Source: Thermoproteota archaeon (GTDB lineage Archaea; Thermoproteota; Korarchaeia; Korarchaeales; Korarchaeaceae). Taken from it: DNA of 64,000 bases. A program made the translations under genes and the position numbers. Under the pieces are notes generated by a model. It was not told where the DNA came from and did no database searches. It saw only the letters and a program-made list of their open reading frames with translations. Numbering within the stretch: position 1 is the stretch's first letter; each line of letters begins with the position of its first letter. Shown here one piece after another: positions 51,032 to 59,494 of the stretch. The stretch spans positions 1 to 64,000 of the forward strand of contig JAOZGN010000019.1 of assembly GCA_027491555.1 (NCBI GenBank). The letters are read 5' to 3'.

Positions 51032-51949
51032 ATGCGAAAGGTCAGGGTGGGCGTGGTGGGCTGCGGCTGGTTCGGCCGGGCCCACGCTCGCGTCTATCGA
51101 ACTCTTGCAGGAGTGGAGCTCGTTGCGGTCTCTGACATCAACCTCCAGCTCGCGAGATCAGTTGCTGAGGGCTACGGGATACGGGCATACGAGTCCGCGA
51201 GAGAGATGGTGGAGCGCGCTGACCTAGACGCGGTGAGCGTGGTGGTCACCCCTCAGAAGCTGGTGGAGGCGGCCACCGAGGTCTTGGAGGCGGGGGCGCA
51301 CGTTCTGGTGGAGAAGCCCGTGGCCACCTCGTTAGATGAACTTGAGGCCCTCCGAGCCGCGGCATCCAAGGCTGGAGCGTTCGTGGTGCCCGGCTTCATA
51401 GAACTGTTCAACCCCGGCTACAGGCTCCTCAAGCGGCTCGTTCAGGAGGGGGAACTCGGCGACCTGTACGTCGTCTCCGGCAAGAGGATAGGCAGGTCTC
51501 CCAAGAGGCAGGTGAAATGGGAGATAGGGGTCTCGCTGGACCTAGGGGTGCACGAGGCCTACGTTCAGCTCGATCTGCTGGGTGAGGACCCCGAGAGCGT
51601 CTGGGCCTTCCGGCGCTCCGTGCTCGGAAACGAAGCCGAGGACGTGGCCCTGTACATCATGGAGTACCCCAGCGGCATAGTGGGAGTCATAGAGGCAAAC
51701 TGGCTCACCCCAATCAGCTTCCGCGCAGTCCGGGTTTCTGGATCAAGGGGAAGCGCCGAGCTGGACTATCTGAGGCAGACCGTGGTTCTCGACAGGTCGG
51801 ACAGCTCGTCGATCCTTCGGACTAGGTGGTCTGAGCCCCTGGCGGAGGAGCTGGCGTACTTCGTTCGGCACGTCAGGGAGGGCAGAGAGCCCGACCTCAA
51901 CCTGGACACCGTAGAGAGGGTTCTCTCACTGGTTCTGTCGGGGAGGTGA
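51032..51949 (+). CDS. Gfo/Idh/MocA family oxidoreductase
   Basis: The 305-residue protein has an NAD(P)-binding start MRKVRVGVVGCGWFGRAH, the family EKP motif in VLVEKPVATSL (about 91-101) and a C-terminal alpha/beta domain with DLGVHEAYVQLDLLG. Members oxidise or reduce sugars, inositols or biliverdin; the substrate cannot be read here. A longer in-frame TTG exists at 51009, but the TATA position favours ATG 51032. EndA follows after 4 bp. Confidence 0.9.
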   Translation: MRKVRVGVVGCGWFGRAHARVYRTLAGVELVAVSDINLQLARSVAEGYGIRAYESAREMVERADLDAVSVVVTPQKLVEAATEVLEAGAHVLVEKPVATSLDELEALRAAASKAGAFVVPGFIELFNPGYRLLKRLVQEGELGDLYVVSGKRIGRSPKRQVKWEIGVSLDLGVHEAYVQLDLLGEDPESVWAFRRSVLGNEAEDVALYIMEYPSGIVGVIEANWLTPISFRAVRVSGSRGSAELDYLRQTVVLDRSDSSSILRTRWSEPLAEELAYFVRHVREGREPDLNLDTVERVLSLVLSGR

Positions 51950-51953
51950 CCCC

Positions 51954-53045
51954 TTGGGGACCCTAAAGGGATCCCTCAGAGGCGGCGAGGTGATCGTCGT
52001 CGGTGAACTCTCAGAGCTGGCCGAGCTGGCAGAGAAGGGGTACGGCTCCCTAAAGGAGGGAGTTCTCCGGCTGACCCTGATAGAGGCGGCCGAGCTGGCT
52101 CGCCAGGGCGTGTTGAAGGTCGCGGATCATGAGAAACCCGTTGAGACCTCGGAACTCATCGAGCTCATCGCAAAGTCCAATCCTGAGGACTTCCTCAGGT
52201 TCCTTGTATACAGCGACCTCAGGAAGCACGGAAGGGTGCTCAGGGTCGAGCCAGCCACACCTTTCCTGAGGCTCTACCCGCGCGGCGGCCGGATAGGAAA
52301 GGCCGTGGCCAAGTCCCTGATCCTCCCCCTGTCCGAGGACGAGCCGATCACCCACTCTGAGCTTCTGGACTACGTTACGTACGCTGGGAGGCTGAGGAAG
52401 AGCCTCGTGATGGCCGTCGTGGACGACGAGATGAATGTCACGTACTACGAGGCCACCGGGTTCCTCCCGCAGCCCATCGGACCTCCCAGGATCCCGGAGG
52501 GCCTGAGAGTGACCGGCAGGCTGACCCACGACAGGATCATCGTCTGGGACCCCGAAAAGGCGGACGCCCTGTACATGGGCGGATTCTGGGGGCACCACAT
52601 AGGGGTCGAGAAGCCAAGGCCGAACACCCCTTACCGCCTCCCGCTCCAGATGTCCCTGTTCGAGGCGCTCTACCTCGTCGAGGCGGGGGCTCTCGAGGTA
52701 GAGTCTCTGGACGGGACCATGTCGGCCGACGACCTGCGGAGGATCCTGTCTGAGGTAAGGAGGGACGCGGAGGCCAGGTACTTGGTGTTCAAAAGGTGGA
52801 GGGACCTGGGGTACATCACCAAGCCAGCCTCCAAGTACGGATCCGACTTCATGGTGTACGAGAAGGGGCCGGGAATAGATCACGCCCCTTACCTGTGCCT
52901 CGTGGGACGCGCAGAGTCCAAGATAACCCCTGTGGAGCTGATAAGGGCTGGTAGGATCGCCACAAGCGTGAGGAAGTCCCTGATCGTTTCTGTGGTCGCC
53001 GGAGAGTCGATTTTGAGCTACAAGCTCGAGTGGTACAAGCCCTAA
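51954..53045 (+). CDS. endA: tRNA-splicing endonuclease EndA, two-unit form
   Basis: The 363-residue protein is about twice the length of the single-unit enzyme and consists of two EndA-like repeats. The C-terminal unit keeps the catalytic triad (Tyr in KYGSDFMVYEKG near 294, His in IDHAPYL near 310, Lys in SVRKSLIVS near 343). The N-terminal unit has a similar KHGRVLRVEP segment but is degenerate and likely structural. Such fused enzymes act as dimers and cut bulge-helix-bulge introns like the one in tRNA-Gly at 61351. TTG 51954 follows GGGGAGGTGA. Confidence 0.94.
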   Translation: MGTLKGSLRGGEVIVVGELSELAELAEKGYGSLKEGVLRLTLIEAAELARQGVLKVADHEKPVETSELIELIAKSNPEDFLRFLVYSDLRKHGRVLRVEPATPFLRLYPRGGRIGKAVAKSLILPLSEDEPITHSELLDYVTYAGRLRKSLVMAVVDDEMNVTYYEATGFLPQPIGPPRIPEGLRVTGRLTHDRIIVWDPEKADALYMGGFWGHHIGVEKPRPNTPYRLPLQMSLFEALYLVEAGALEVESLDGTMSADDLRRILSEVRRDAEARYLVFKRWRDLGYITKPASKYGSDFMVYEKGPGIDHAPYLCLVGRAESKITPVELIRAGRIATSVRKSLIVSVVAGESILSYKLEWYKP

Positions 53046-53055
53046 CTACTCACAG

Positions 53056-53475
53056 TCACTCCAGCTCGGATATCCTGCCGGACAGCTTCTGGGCCAGGAG
53101 TTCTACCCTTATTCCCTTCTTCTCCGCCAGCTCCAAGGTTACCTGGGCCCCAGCCCCTGACACCTTGAGCTCCTCCAGCGGAAGAGCAAAGAAAACCCCC
53201 CTCTTGAGCTTCTTGAACTTCACCACAACCCAGGCCGACGCCCCGAGGGCGCGAGACAGCCTCTCGAGGGACTCTATCTCGCCTATCGGCACGTAGGCCC
53301 TGTCTGACGAGGTGGTCTTCACTTCTATCACGACCAGGCCGCCGGGACCGCCCGCCACGACGTCGGCGGAAGGGAGGCCCGTCGAGCCGCTCCCGGCCAC
53401 CCTAACCGCGCCAACCCCGTGCCTCCAGAAGAGCCTGACCAGGTCCCTCTCCGCCTGCGACCCCCGGCGGGGCAT
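53056..53475 (-). CDS. hjc: Holliday junction resolvase Hjc
   Basis: The 139-residue nuclease carries the PD-(D/E)xK residues: Glu in SQAERDLVRLF (about 9), Asp in GLPSADVVAGG (about 38) and E-x-K in VVIEVKTT (about 50-52). It resolves four-way junctions in recombination and fork repair. It starts 2 bp after the methionine aminopeptidase stop, so the two form an operon. Confidence 0.95.
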   Translation of the reverse strand: MPRRGSQAERDLVRLFWRHGVGAVRVAGSGSTGLPSADVVAGGPGGLVVIEVKTTSSDRAYVPIGEIESLERLSRALGASAWVVVKFKKLKRGVFFALPLEELKVSGAGAQVTLELAEKKGIRVELLAQKLSGRISELE

Positions 53476-53476
53476 G

Positions 53477-54382
53477 CTATCCCCCTCTGGTGAGAGGCAG
53501 TGCCCCGGACTCCGTAACCACGTAGGTATCCTCCCACTGAGCCACCGGGGCCCCCCTGGACTCGATGAGCGGCGGGTACTCCCGCAGCCCCCTCTTCTTC
53601 ACGAGCCTCCTAATTGCGTACTCCACCCTCATGCCTGTGATCGGAATCAGCCACCTCTCGCAGAACGGTAGCCTCTTGAACGTGTCTCTGGCGGCGGCCA
53701 TGACCCTCCTCTCGGCGACGTCTGAGGTTCGGACGTTCTTGGCGTAGGAGAATATGAACCCCGGGCGCGCCTCTACCACGAAGCCCGAGCCCTCAGGAGT
53801 CGTCACGAACGGCTCCACGGCGAAGACGTCGCCCACCTTGAACCTGTACAGGCTGAGCCGCTGGGGAACGTTGGGAATGTCGACACCCGCGTGCAGCCTG
53901 TACTCAGTTATCTTGTGCCCTGCGAGGTTCACAATCGGCTGGAGGCCCCTAGACCGGATCTCGTCATAGATAGCCTTGCTCACCGCCTTTACTGGAACTC
54001 CCGGAGCCATCGCCCTCCCCGCGGCCTCGAGGGCGGCTCGTGCTGCCTCCACAAGTGAGCTGTAGCTTCCGCTGAGGTCCACGGTCCTGGCGGCGTCCAC
54101 TATCAGCCCGCCGAGGCGAGCGCCCACATCGACCTTCAGGAGGCCCCCCTCGGGGACGACGGCGTCGTCCTCCGGTGGGGGGGTGTAGTGGGCCGCAACC
54201 TCGTTGATCGAGAGGTTGACCGGGAATGCGGGCTCGTACCCTGCCTCCCTGATCTCGGACTCGATGGACTCCGCTATCTCCAGGAGCTTAACTCCGGGCT
54301 TGATCTCCCGAACGACCCTGTCGAGAAGAGAGCCGACGAACCTGCCCAGCTCTACGTACTCTGGCGAGAGATGAAACCCCAT
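53477..54382 (-). CDS. map: Methionine aminopeptidase, type II
   Basis: The 301-residue enzyme has metal ligands in LKVDVGARLGG and VDAARTVDLS (Asp), NLAGHKI (His), FAVEPFVT (Glu) and QWEDTYVV (Glu). The inserted helical segment of type II enzymes is present. It removes initiator Met from nascent proteins. ATG 54382 lies about 32 nt from the shared TTAATTTAA promoter element. Confidence 0.96.
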   Translation of the reverse strand: MGFHLSPEYVELGRFVGSLLDRVVREIKPGVKLLEIAESIESEIREAGYEPAFPVNLSINEVAAHYTPPPEDDAVVPEGGLLKVDVGARLGGLIVDAARTVDLSGSYSSLVEAARAALEAAGRAMAPGVPVKAVSKAIYDEIRSRGLQPIVNLAGHKITEYRLHAGVDIPNVPQRLSLYRFKVGDVFAVEPFVTTPEGSGFVVEARPGFIFSYAKNVRTSDVAERRVMAAARDTFKRLPFCERWLIPITGMRVEYAIRRLVKKRGLREYPPLIESRGAPVAQWEDTYVVTESGALPLTRGG

Positions 54383-54409
54383 CTTCCGATCCGCGGGTTG
54401 CGGCGATGA

Positions 54410-54418
54410 TTAATTTAA
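54410..54418. promoter_or_regulatory. Palindromic TATA element between methionine aminopeptidase and Sua5/TsaC genes
   Basis: TTAATTTAA reads the same in both directions. Its midpoint is about 32 nt from the aminopeptidase ATG and about 35 nt from GTG 54449. The plus-strand message has a short leader with GGGAGGGC. Confidence 0.6.
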
Positions 54419-54448
54419 CATGGGGCGCGCGGAAGCCGGGAGGGCGCG

Positions 54449-55081
54449 GTGCGCAGGATCATAGCGAGGTCTGGGTGCAGCGAGGAAGGGTTCAGGATCG
54501 CGGTCGAGGTCCTGGAGAGGGGCGGCCTCGTGATCTATCCGACCGACACTACCTACGGGTTGGCCGCCGACTCGGAGAACAGGGAGGCTGTGTTGAAGGT
54601 CTACAGGGTTAAGGTAAGGCCGAGGAGCAACCCGCTCACGATCGCGGTGAGTGACTTCGAGATGATGGCCCGGTACGCCGTGTTCGACGAGAGGCTCAAG
54701 AGGTTCATGGAGGAGTTCCTGCCTGGGGCGGTCACGTTCATCCTGCCTAAGACCGAGAGGGTCCCGGACGAAGTAAACCCGAGGGCGATAGGCGTGAGGA
54801 TCCCTGACAATCCGATAGCCATCGAGCTGGTTCGGAGGTTCGGGAGGGCTATCACCGCGACCAGCGCCAACATAAGCGGAAAGCCCCCTGCGTACACGCC
54901 GGAGGAGGCTATGATAGCCCTCCCCGAGGTCGACCTGATAATAGACGCTGGCCCGCTCCCCAGGAGGCCGGCCTCCACCGTGGTAGACCTCACCTCCGGC
55001 AGGCCGGAACTCGTGAGGGAGGGGCCCGTCCCGTTCGTCGAGATCTTGAAGAAGTTCCAGGAGGTGTTTGGGGGCGCTTGA
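54449..55081 (+). CDS. Threonylcarbamoyl-AMP synthase (TsaC/Sua5 family)
   Basis: The 210-residue YrdC-domain protein has GGLVIYPTDTTYGLAADS (about 25-42), KVRPRSNPLTIAVSD and ITATSANISGKPP (about 135-147). It makes threonylcarbamoyl-AMP, the donor for t6A in tRNA. It lacks the C-terminal Sua5 domain, so it is TsaC-like in length. Its stop overlaps the Kae1 TTG, so the two t6A enzymes are coupled. Confidence 0.94.
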   Translation: MRRIIARSGCSEEGFRIAVEVLERGGLVIYPTDTTYGLAADSENREAVLKVYRVKVRPRSNPLTIAVSDFEMMARYAVFDERLKRFMEEFLPGAVTFILPKTERVPDEVNPRAIGVRIPDNPIAIELVRRFGRAITATSANISGKPPAYTPEEAMIALPEVDLIIDAGPLPRRPASTVVDLTSGRPELVREGPVPFVEILKKFQEVFGGA

Positions 55082-56088
55082 TCGCCCTGGGGATCGAGTC
55101 CACCGCCCACACGCTCGGCGTGGGTCTGGCGACTTCCGACGGTGAGATACTGGCCAACGCGAGGTCCGTCCTCAAGTCCCCGGAGGGGGGGCTCAAGCCG
55201 GGGGAAGCGGCAGAGCACCACGCGAGAAACGCCAAGTCCGTCATCGAGGATGCCCTGGGGGAAGCCGGCGTCTCGCTGGGTGATGTGGACCTCGTTGGCT
55301 TCGCCCAGGGGCCCGGTCTGGGCCAGCCGCTCCAGGTTGGCGCCGTGGCCGCCAGGACGCTGGCGCTCCGACTGGGCGTCCCTCTCGTGGGGGTGAACCA
55401 CCCCATAGCCCACATTGAGATCGGCAGGCTGGTCACGGGGGCCAGAGATCCTCTGGTGGTCTACGTCTCCGGTGGGAACACGCAGATCATGGTCCACCAT
55501 GAGTTAAGGTTCAGGATCGTCGGTGAGACCCTGGACATCGGCCTAGGCAATGCGCAGGAGAAGGTAGGCCGCCTGCTAGGCTTCCCATTTCCGGCCGGCC
55601 CCCATCTAGACCGAGTGAAGGGGGGCTGGGTGGACCTGCCGTATACCGTGAAGGGGATGGACCTTTCATTCAGCGGGTTGGTCACGGAGGTCGAGAGAAG
55701 GCTGAACGAGGGGACCGACAGGGATGACGTAGCCTGGAGCTTCGTGGAGGTGGCCTTCTCTATGCTGGCGGAGGTGACCGAGAGGGCGCTTGCCGCCACC
55801 GGAAGGGACGAGGTTCTGCTTGTCGGAGGAGTTGCCGCCTCGCCCAGGCTCCAGGAGAAGATTGGGATGATGTGCGAGGCCAGAGGTGCCAGGATGCTGG
55901 TGCCCCCGCCGGAGTACCTCAGGGACAACGGCGCCATGATCGCTTGGACGGCCATCTTGGCCTACGCCCAGTTTGGCCCGCTCAAAATCGAGGAGAGCGC
56001 CATTAAGCCTAGGTGGAGGCCTGACGAGGTCGAGTGGAGGCTCTTAGGGCCCGAGGAGTTGCGCTTAATACTGAAGGATCATTCCTAG
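55078..56088 (+). CDS. kae1: Kae1, tRNA t6A threonylcarbamoyltransferase subunit
   Basis: The 336-residue protein starts LGIESTAHTLGVGL and has the metal-binding VNHPIAHIEIG (about 107-117), VYVSGGNTQIM and GGVAASPRLQEK of the ASKHA fold. It transfers the threonylcarbamoyl group to A37 of tRNAs within the KEOPS complex. The Bud32 kinase is not fused, unlike in many euryarchaea, and is not in the window. The DxGxGNAxDK motif reads DIGLGNAQEK. Confidence 0.96.
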   Translation: MIALGIESTAHTLGVGLATSDGEILANARSVLKSPEGGLKPGEAAEHHARNAKSVIEDALGEAGVSLGDVDLVGFAQGPGLGQPLQVGAVAARTLALRLGVPLVGVNHPIAHIEIGRLVTGARDPLVVYVSGGNTQIMVHHELRFRIVGETLDIGLGNAQEKVGRLLGFPFPAGPHLDRVKGGWVDLPYTVKGMDLSFSGLVTEVERRLNEGTDRDDVAWSFVEVAFSMLAEVTERALAATGRDEVLLVGGVAASPRLQEKIGMMCEARGARMLVPPPEYLRDNGAMIAWTAILAYAQFGPLKIEESAIKPRWRPDEVEWRLLGPEELRLILKDHS

Positions 56089-56106
56089 GCCCCGGGTGCC
56101 CGAGCC

Positions 56107-56709
56107 TTGAAGATATGCCTCACAGGGTTCACCGGGACTGGGAAGAGCACTCTCGCAAGGAGGCTCGCCGCCCACTACGGGCTGGCCTACGTCTCTGGCG
56201 GAAACGTCCTCAAGAGGCTCATCGGCGGTGAAGAGGCTCTCCGCGACCCTGGATGGTGGGAGAGGGAGGGCGGAAAGCGTGCAATGGAGCTTAGGAAGCA
56301 GGACCCGAGCTTCGACAGGAGGGTAGATGAGGAACTCATCAGGCTCGCGATGGAGAAGGGAGACGTTGTGCTAGACTCCTGGACCATGGCCTACCTGCTC
56401 GAGGCCGAGGACAAGGTCGCGATCTTCCTCAAGGCTGACCTCGGGGTCAGGGCTGAGAGGGTGGCCAGAAGGGACGGAACAAGCGTGGAGGAGGCCAAAG
56501 AGGCTATCCTCCGGAAGGACGCCGAGACCAAGAGGCTCTACCTTTCCCTTTACGGGTTCAGGCTCGGGGAGGACCTGAGCCCGTTCAACCTAGTCCTCGA
56601 CACCACCAGGTTGTCCGCGGACGAGACCTTCGACGTGGTCAGGAGGTTCATCGACTACTGGTTTAACATTAGGCTCGGGAGGAGTGATCTCAATGATCAG
56701 GAGGAGTGA
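56107..56709 (+). CDS. Cytidylate kinase-like NMP kinase
   Basis: The 200-residue P-loop kinase has MKICLTGFTGTGKSTLARRLA (in parts; Walker A 7-15), LAYVSGGNVLKRL and VVLDSWTMAYLL, matching archaeal CMP kinases. It phosphorylates CMP/dCMP for nucleotide synthesis. A related adenylate-kinase function cannot be excluded. It starts at TTG 56107 and overlaps the DeoC start by 17 bp. Confidence 0.8.
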   Translation: MKICLTGFTGTGKSTLARRLAAHYGLAYVSGGNVLKRLIGGEEALRDPGWWEREGGKRAMELRKQDPSFDRRVDEELIRLAMEKGDVVLDSWTMAYLLEAEDKVAIFLKADLGVRAERVARRDGTSVEEAKEAILRKDAETKRLYLSLYGFRLGEDLSPFNLVLDTTRLSADETFDVVRRFIDYWFNIRLGRSDLNDQEE

Positions 56710-57367
56710 ACTCGTCAAGATGATCGACCACACGCTCCTCAAGCCCCAGGCCACCGAGTCTGACGTAGCTAGGCTCGTGGAGGAGGGTCTAGAGTACGGG
56801 TTCCACTCGGTCGTGGTGAACCCCTACTACGTTCCTCTGGCCGTGAGGCTTGCGAGGGGCTCGGACCTGAGGGTCTGCTCCGTCGTAGGGTTCCCACTCG
56901 GGGCCACCCTGCCGGAGGTCAAGGCGCGTGAGGCTGAGCTGGTGGGCAGACAGGGCGCCTTGGAGGTGGACATGGTGATTAACGTGGGCGCCCTGAGAAG
57001 CGGCCTGGACGACGTCGTCCTCGAGGATGTGAGGGGAGTCGTGAGGGCCTTCAGAGAGGTGGTCCCCGAGGGGGTCGTGAAGGTCATACTGGAGACGGGG
57101 CTCCTGAACCGCGAGGAGATCGAGGCGGCATGCGCCCTCGTAGAAGAGGCAGGCGCGGACTTCGTTAAGACATCGACGGGCTTCGGGCCGAGGGGCGCCA
57201 CGGTCGAGGATGTGAGGCTCCTGAGGAGCCTGGTAGGCGACAGGCTCGGGGTGAAGGCCGCCGGTGGGATAAGGACCTATGAGCAGGCCGTTGCCATGAT
57301 AGAGGCCGGCGCAAACAGGATAGGGACCAGCTCGGGCGTCAAGATAGCTGAGGGGGCGCCCGAGTAA
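56693..57367 (+). CDS. deoC: Deoxyribose-phosphate aldolase
   Basis: The 224-residue TIM-barrel enzyme begins SELVKMIDHTLLKP and has the Schiff-base lysine in DFVKTSTGFGPRGAT (about 153-167) and a second lysine in LGVKAAGGIRT (about 185-195). It splits deoxyribose-5-phosphate into acetaldehyde and glyceraldehyde-3-phosphate. ATG 56693 is preceded by GGGAGGAGTGATC; GTG 56684 is also open. It is coupled to the CMP kinase gene. Confidence 0.95.
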   Translation: MIRRSELVKMIDHTLLKPQATESDVARLVEEGLEYGFHSVVVNPYYVPLAVRLARGSDLRVCSVVGFPLGATLPEVKAREAELVGRQGALEVDMVINVGALRSGLDDVVLEDVRGVVRAFREVVPEGVVKVILETGLLNREEIEAACALVEEAGADFVKTSTGFGPRGATVEDVRLLRSLVGDRLGVKAAGGIRTYEQAVAMIEAGANRIGTSSGVKIAEGAPE

Positions 57368-57420
57368 CCGTAATTAACCCGCCCTGCGCAGTAGGGAACT
57401 GAGGGCGCGCAGCAGCACAG

Positions 57421-58314
57421 GTGAGGTTGGACTTGGGAGCGAAGGAGGAGCTTGTGGCAGAGGTCGAGGAGATAAGGCAGCGCTATCAGGTGATCGGCCG
57501 GAGGGAGGAACTACGGAGGATCCTGGCCGCCGCCAGGGCCGGTAAGCACATACTCCTGGAGGGGCCAGTCGGAGTGGGGAAGACTTTCCTAGCTAAGGTC
57601 GTGGCCTCGCACCTGGGCAGGGAGTTCATTCGAGTCGACGGAGACGAGAGGCTCACAGAGGCTAGGCTGATAGGATACTGGGATCCCCCGATGGTCCTCA
57701 GCAGGGGGTACGTGCGGGAGGCCTTCGTCGAGGGTCCCTTGACCAGGGCCGCGCTGAGCGGGGGAGTCCTGTTCATCAACGAGCTCAACAGGCTCCCCGA
57801 GTCTGCCCAGAACGCCCTCCTCCCCGTAATGGATGAGGGCATAATCGTGGTCCCCCACTTGGGCGAGTTCAGGGCCAAGGAGGGCTTCCTGATAGTAGCG
57901 ACCCAGAACCCGGAGGAAAGCATCGGTGTGACCAGGCTCTCAGAGGCCCTGAGGGACAGGTTCGTCCTGGTGAGGCTGGAGTATCAGTCCGAGGAGGAGG
58001 AACGCGAGATCGTGAGGATACGGAGCGGAGTGGAGGACCCGAGGATCGTCAGCGCGGCCGTCAGGATAGTTCGGGAGACCAGGAGCGACCCCTCCATAAG
58101 GAGGGGTGCCTCACTCCGGTCCGCCATAGATCTTGCCTCGGTCGTGAGGCAGATTAGCGAGGACCCGACGGAGGAGGACTGGGTCACCGCTGCGATAATG
58201 GTCCTCAGCCCCAGGGTCGAACTCCGCGACGGCGTGACCGACGACGTCGAGTCCGTGATAAGGGACCTAGTCCTTAGGGCGTTAAGGGGAGCGGTTGAGG
58301 ATTTTCGGGAGTAG
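57421..58314 (+). CDS. MoxR-type AAA+ ATPase
   Basis: The 297-residue protein has Walker A LEGPVGVGKTFLA (about 47-59), Walker B GVLFINELNR (about 116-125) and the sensor-1 segment LIVATQNPEE (about 158-167). These are typical of MoxR ATPases, which remodel complexes with VWA-domain partners. The VWA gene follows after 20 bp. GTG 57421 is preceded by a TATA-like TAATTAAC at 57371-57378 and a leader of about 20 nt. Confidence 0.92.
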   Translation: MRLDLGAKEELVAEVEEIRQRYQVIGRREELRRILAAARAGKHILLEGPVGVGKTFLAKVVASHLGREFIRVDGDERLTEARLIGYWDPPMVLSRGYVREAFVEGPLTRAALSGGVLFINELNRLPESAQNALLPVMDEGIIVVPHLGEFRAKEGFLIVATQNPEESIGVTRLSEALRDRFVLVRLEYQSEEEEREIVRIRSGVEDPRIVSAAVRIVRETRSDPSIRRGASLRSAIDLASVVRQISEDPTEEDWVTAAIMVLSPRVELRDGVTDDVESVIRDLVLRALRGAVEDFRE

Positions 58315-58334
58315 AGGGGCGAACCGACGCCCCG

Positions 58335-59366
58335 ATGACGCTCAGCCCACCTCCGAGCCCTGCCGGCGGGCCCAGCGAGCCTGAGCACAGGCCGGGCGAG
58401 TGGCAGGAGATCGACCTGGACTACGAGTCCTTGTACGCCAGGGCTGCCTCGGCGGCGGCGTCGGGCTCCCTGGGCGAACTCATCTCACTGGCAGCCCTGA
58501 GCAGCGTGGCCGTGGCCAGGGCCGTCTCAGAGGGTGGACTGGACGGGACCCTCCTGAGATCCGTGGAGAGGAACCCAGCCGCCGGCATGAGGCTATACCG
58601 GCAGATAAGGTGGCACCTCAACCCGGAGCTCAGGAGGAGGTTCAGGTCCCTCCTCAGCAAGGTCGCGCTGAGGAGCGGGATGAGGATCGCCTCGGTCGCG
58701 CCCGGTAGGTCCATGCGGATTCTGACCCAGTACGAGCCGGGCATGGACTTCGACGCGGAAGAGACGATACAGAGGCTGCTTTCCAGCGGGAAGAGCCTGC
58801 AAGACCTCACCTACGAGGACATCGTTGGTGTGAGGATGGTAGAGCGGAGCCGAGGAGCTGTTATAATCCTGGACGCCAGCGGATCGATGACGGGGGGCAA
58901 GATCGCGGCTGCAGCGCTCTCTGCGGCCGTCGCCGCACACCTCATGAGGGCGGACGAGTACGCGATTGTCGCGTTCAACACGGAGCCGTTCGTCCTCAAG
59001 GGGGTGAGGGACAGGGTCCCTATCGAGAGGGTAATCGAAGAGATCCTGGATCTGGCCCCACTAGGGTACACGAACATGAAGGGGGCCCTGGAGGTGGCCC
59101 TGAAGCAAGGCGCCCTCATCAAGAGGCCCGATAAGAGGTACGTCCTGATCACCGACGGGCTCTACAACGTTGGAGGCGACCCCCGATCGGTGGCCAGACG
59201 CCTCAGCGGGCTCAACGTGATAGGGGTGAGGGGATGGGGTGGGAGAGAGACCGCGGCGGGCATGCGGCTCTGCGCCGAGCTGGCCAAGATGGGAGGCGGG
59301 AAGTTCATAGAGCTGAGGAGTCCCCAGGGAGTGCCAACGGCCGTGGCCAGGATCCTAGAGTCCTGA
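58335..59366 (+). CDS. VWA-domain protein, MoxR partner
   Basis: The 343-residue protein has a helical N-terminal half (about 1-170) and a C-terminal von Willebrand A domain with a complete MIDAS: DASGSMTGG (about 179-187), the Thr in LGYTNMKGAL (about 238-247) and YVLITDGLYN (about 262-271). It is probably the metal-dependent adaptor of the adjacent MoxR ATPase. Its substrate complex is unknown. There is no signal peptide, so it acts in the cytoplasm. Confidence 0.9.
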   Translation: MTLSPPPSPAGGPSEPEHRPGEWQEIDLDYESLYARAASAAASGSLGELISLAALSSVAVARAVSEGGLDGTLLRSVERNPAAGMRLYRQIRWHLNPELRRRFRSLLSKVALRSGMRIASVAPGRSMRILTQYEPGMDFDAEETIQRLLSSGKSLQDLTYEDIVGVRMVERSRGAVIILDASGSMTGGKIAAAALSAAVAAHLMRADEYAIVAFNTEPFVLKGVRDRVPIERVIEEILDLAPLGYTNMKGALEVALKQGALIKRPDKRYVLITDGLYNVGGDPRSVARRLSGLNVIGVRGWGGRETAAGMRLCAELAKMGGGKFIELRSPQGVPTAVARILES

Positions 59367-59372
59367 CGCGCA

Positions 59373-59382
59373 CTTTATATCC
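59373..59382 (+). promoter_or_regulatory. TATA box of tRNA-Leu and probably the M1 peptidase
   Basis: CTTTATATCC lies 28 nt before the tRNA 5' end and 7 bp after the VWA stop. No other promoter-like element lies between the tRNA and the downstream peptidase. Confidence 0.65.
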
Positions 59383-59405
59383 CGGGTGGAAGGTGCGGCC
59401 AGTGG

Positions 59406-59493
59406 GCGGGGGTGGCCGAGCCAGGTCAAAGGCGCGGGGTTTAGGACCCCGTCCCTCAGGGGTTCGTGGGTTCGAATCCCACCCCCCGCACCA
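59406..59493 (+). tRNA. tRNA-Leu (anticodon TAG)
   Basis: An 88-nt type II cloverleaf pairs GCGGGGG with CCCCCGC. The anticodon stem CGGGG/CCCCG encloses TTTAGGA. A long variable arm and a T arm with GGTTCGAATCC are present, and CCA is encoded. There is no intron. The coding frame of the M1 peptidase remains open through this tRNA. Confidence 0.95.
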
Positions 59494-59494
59494 C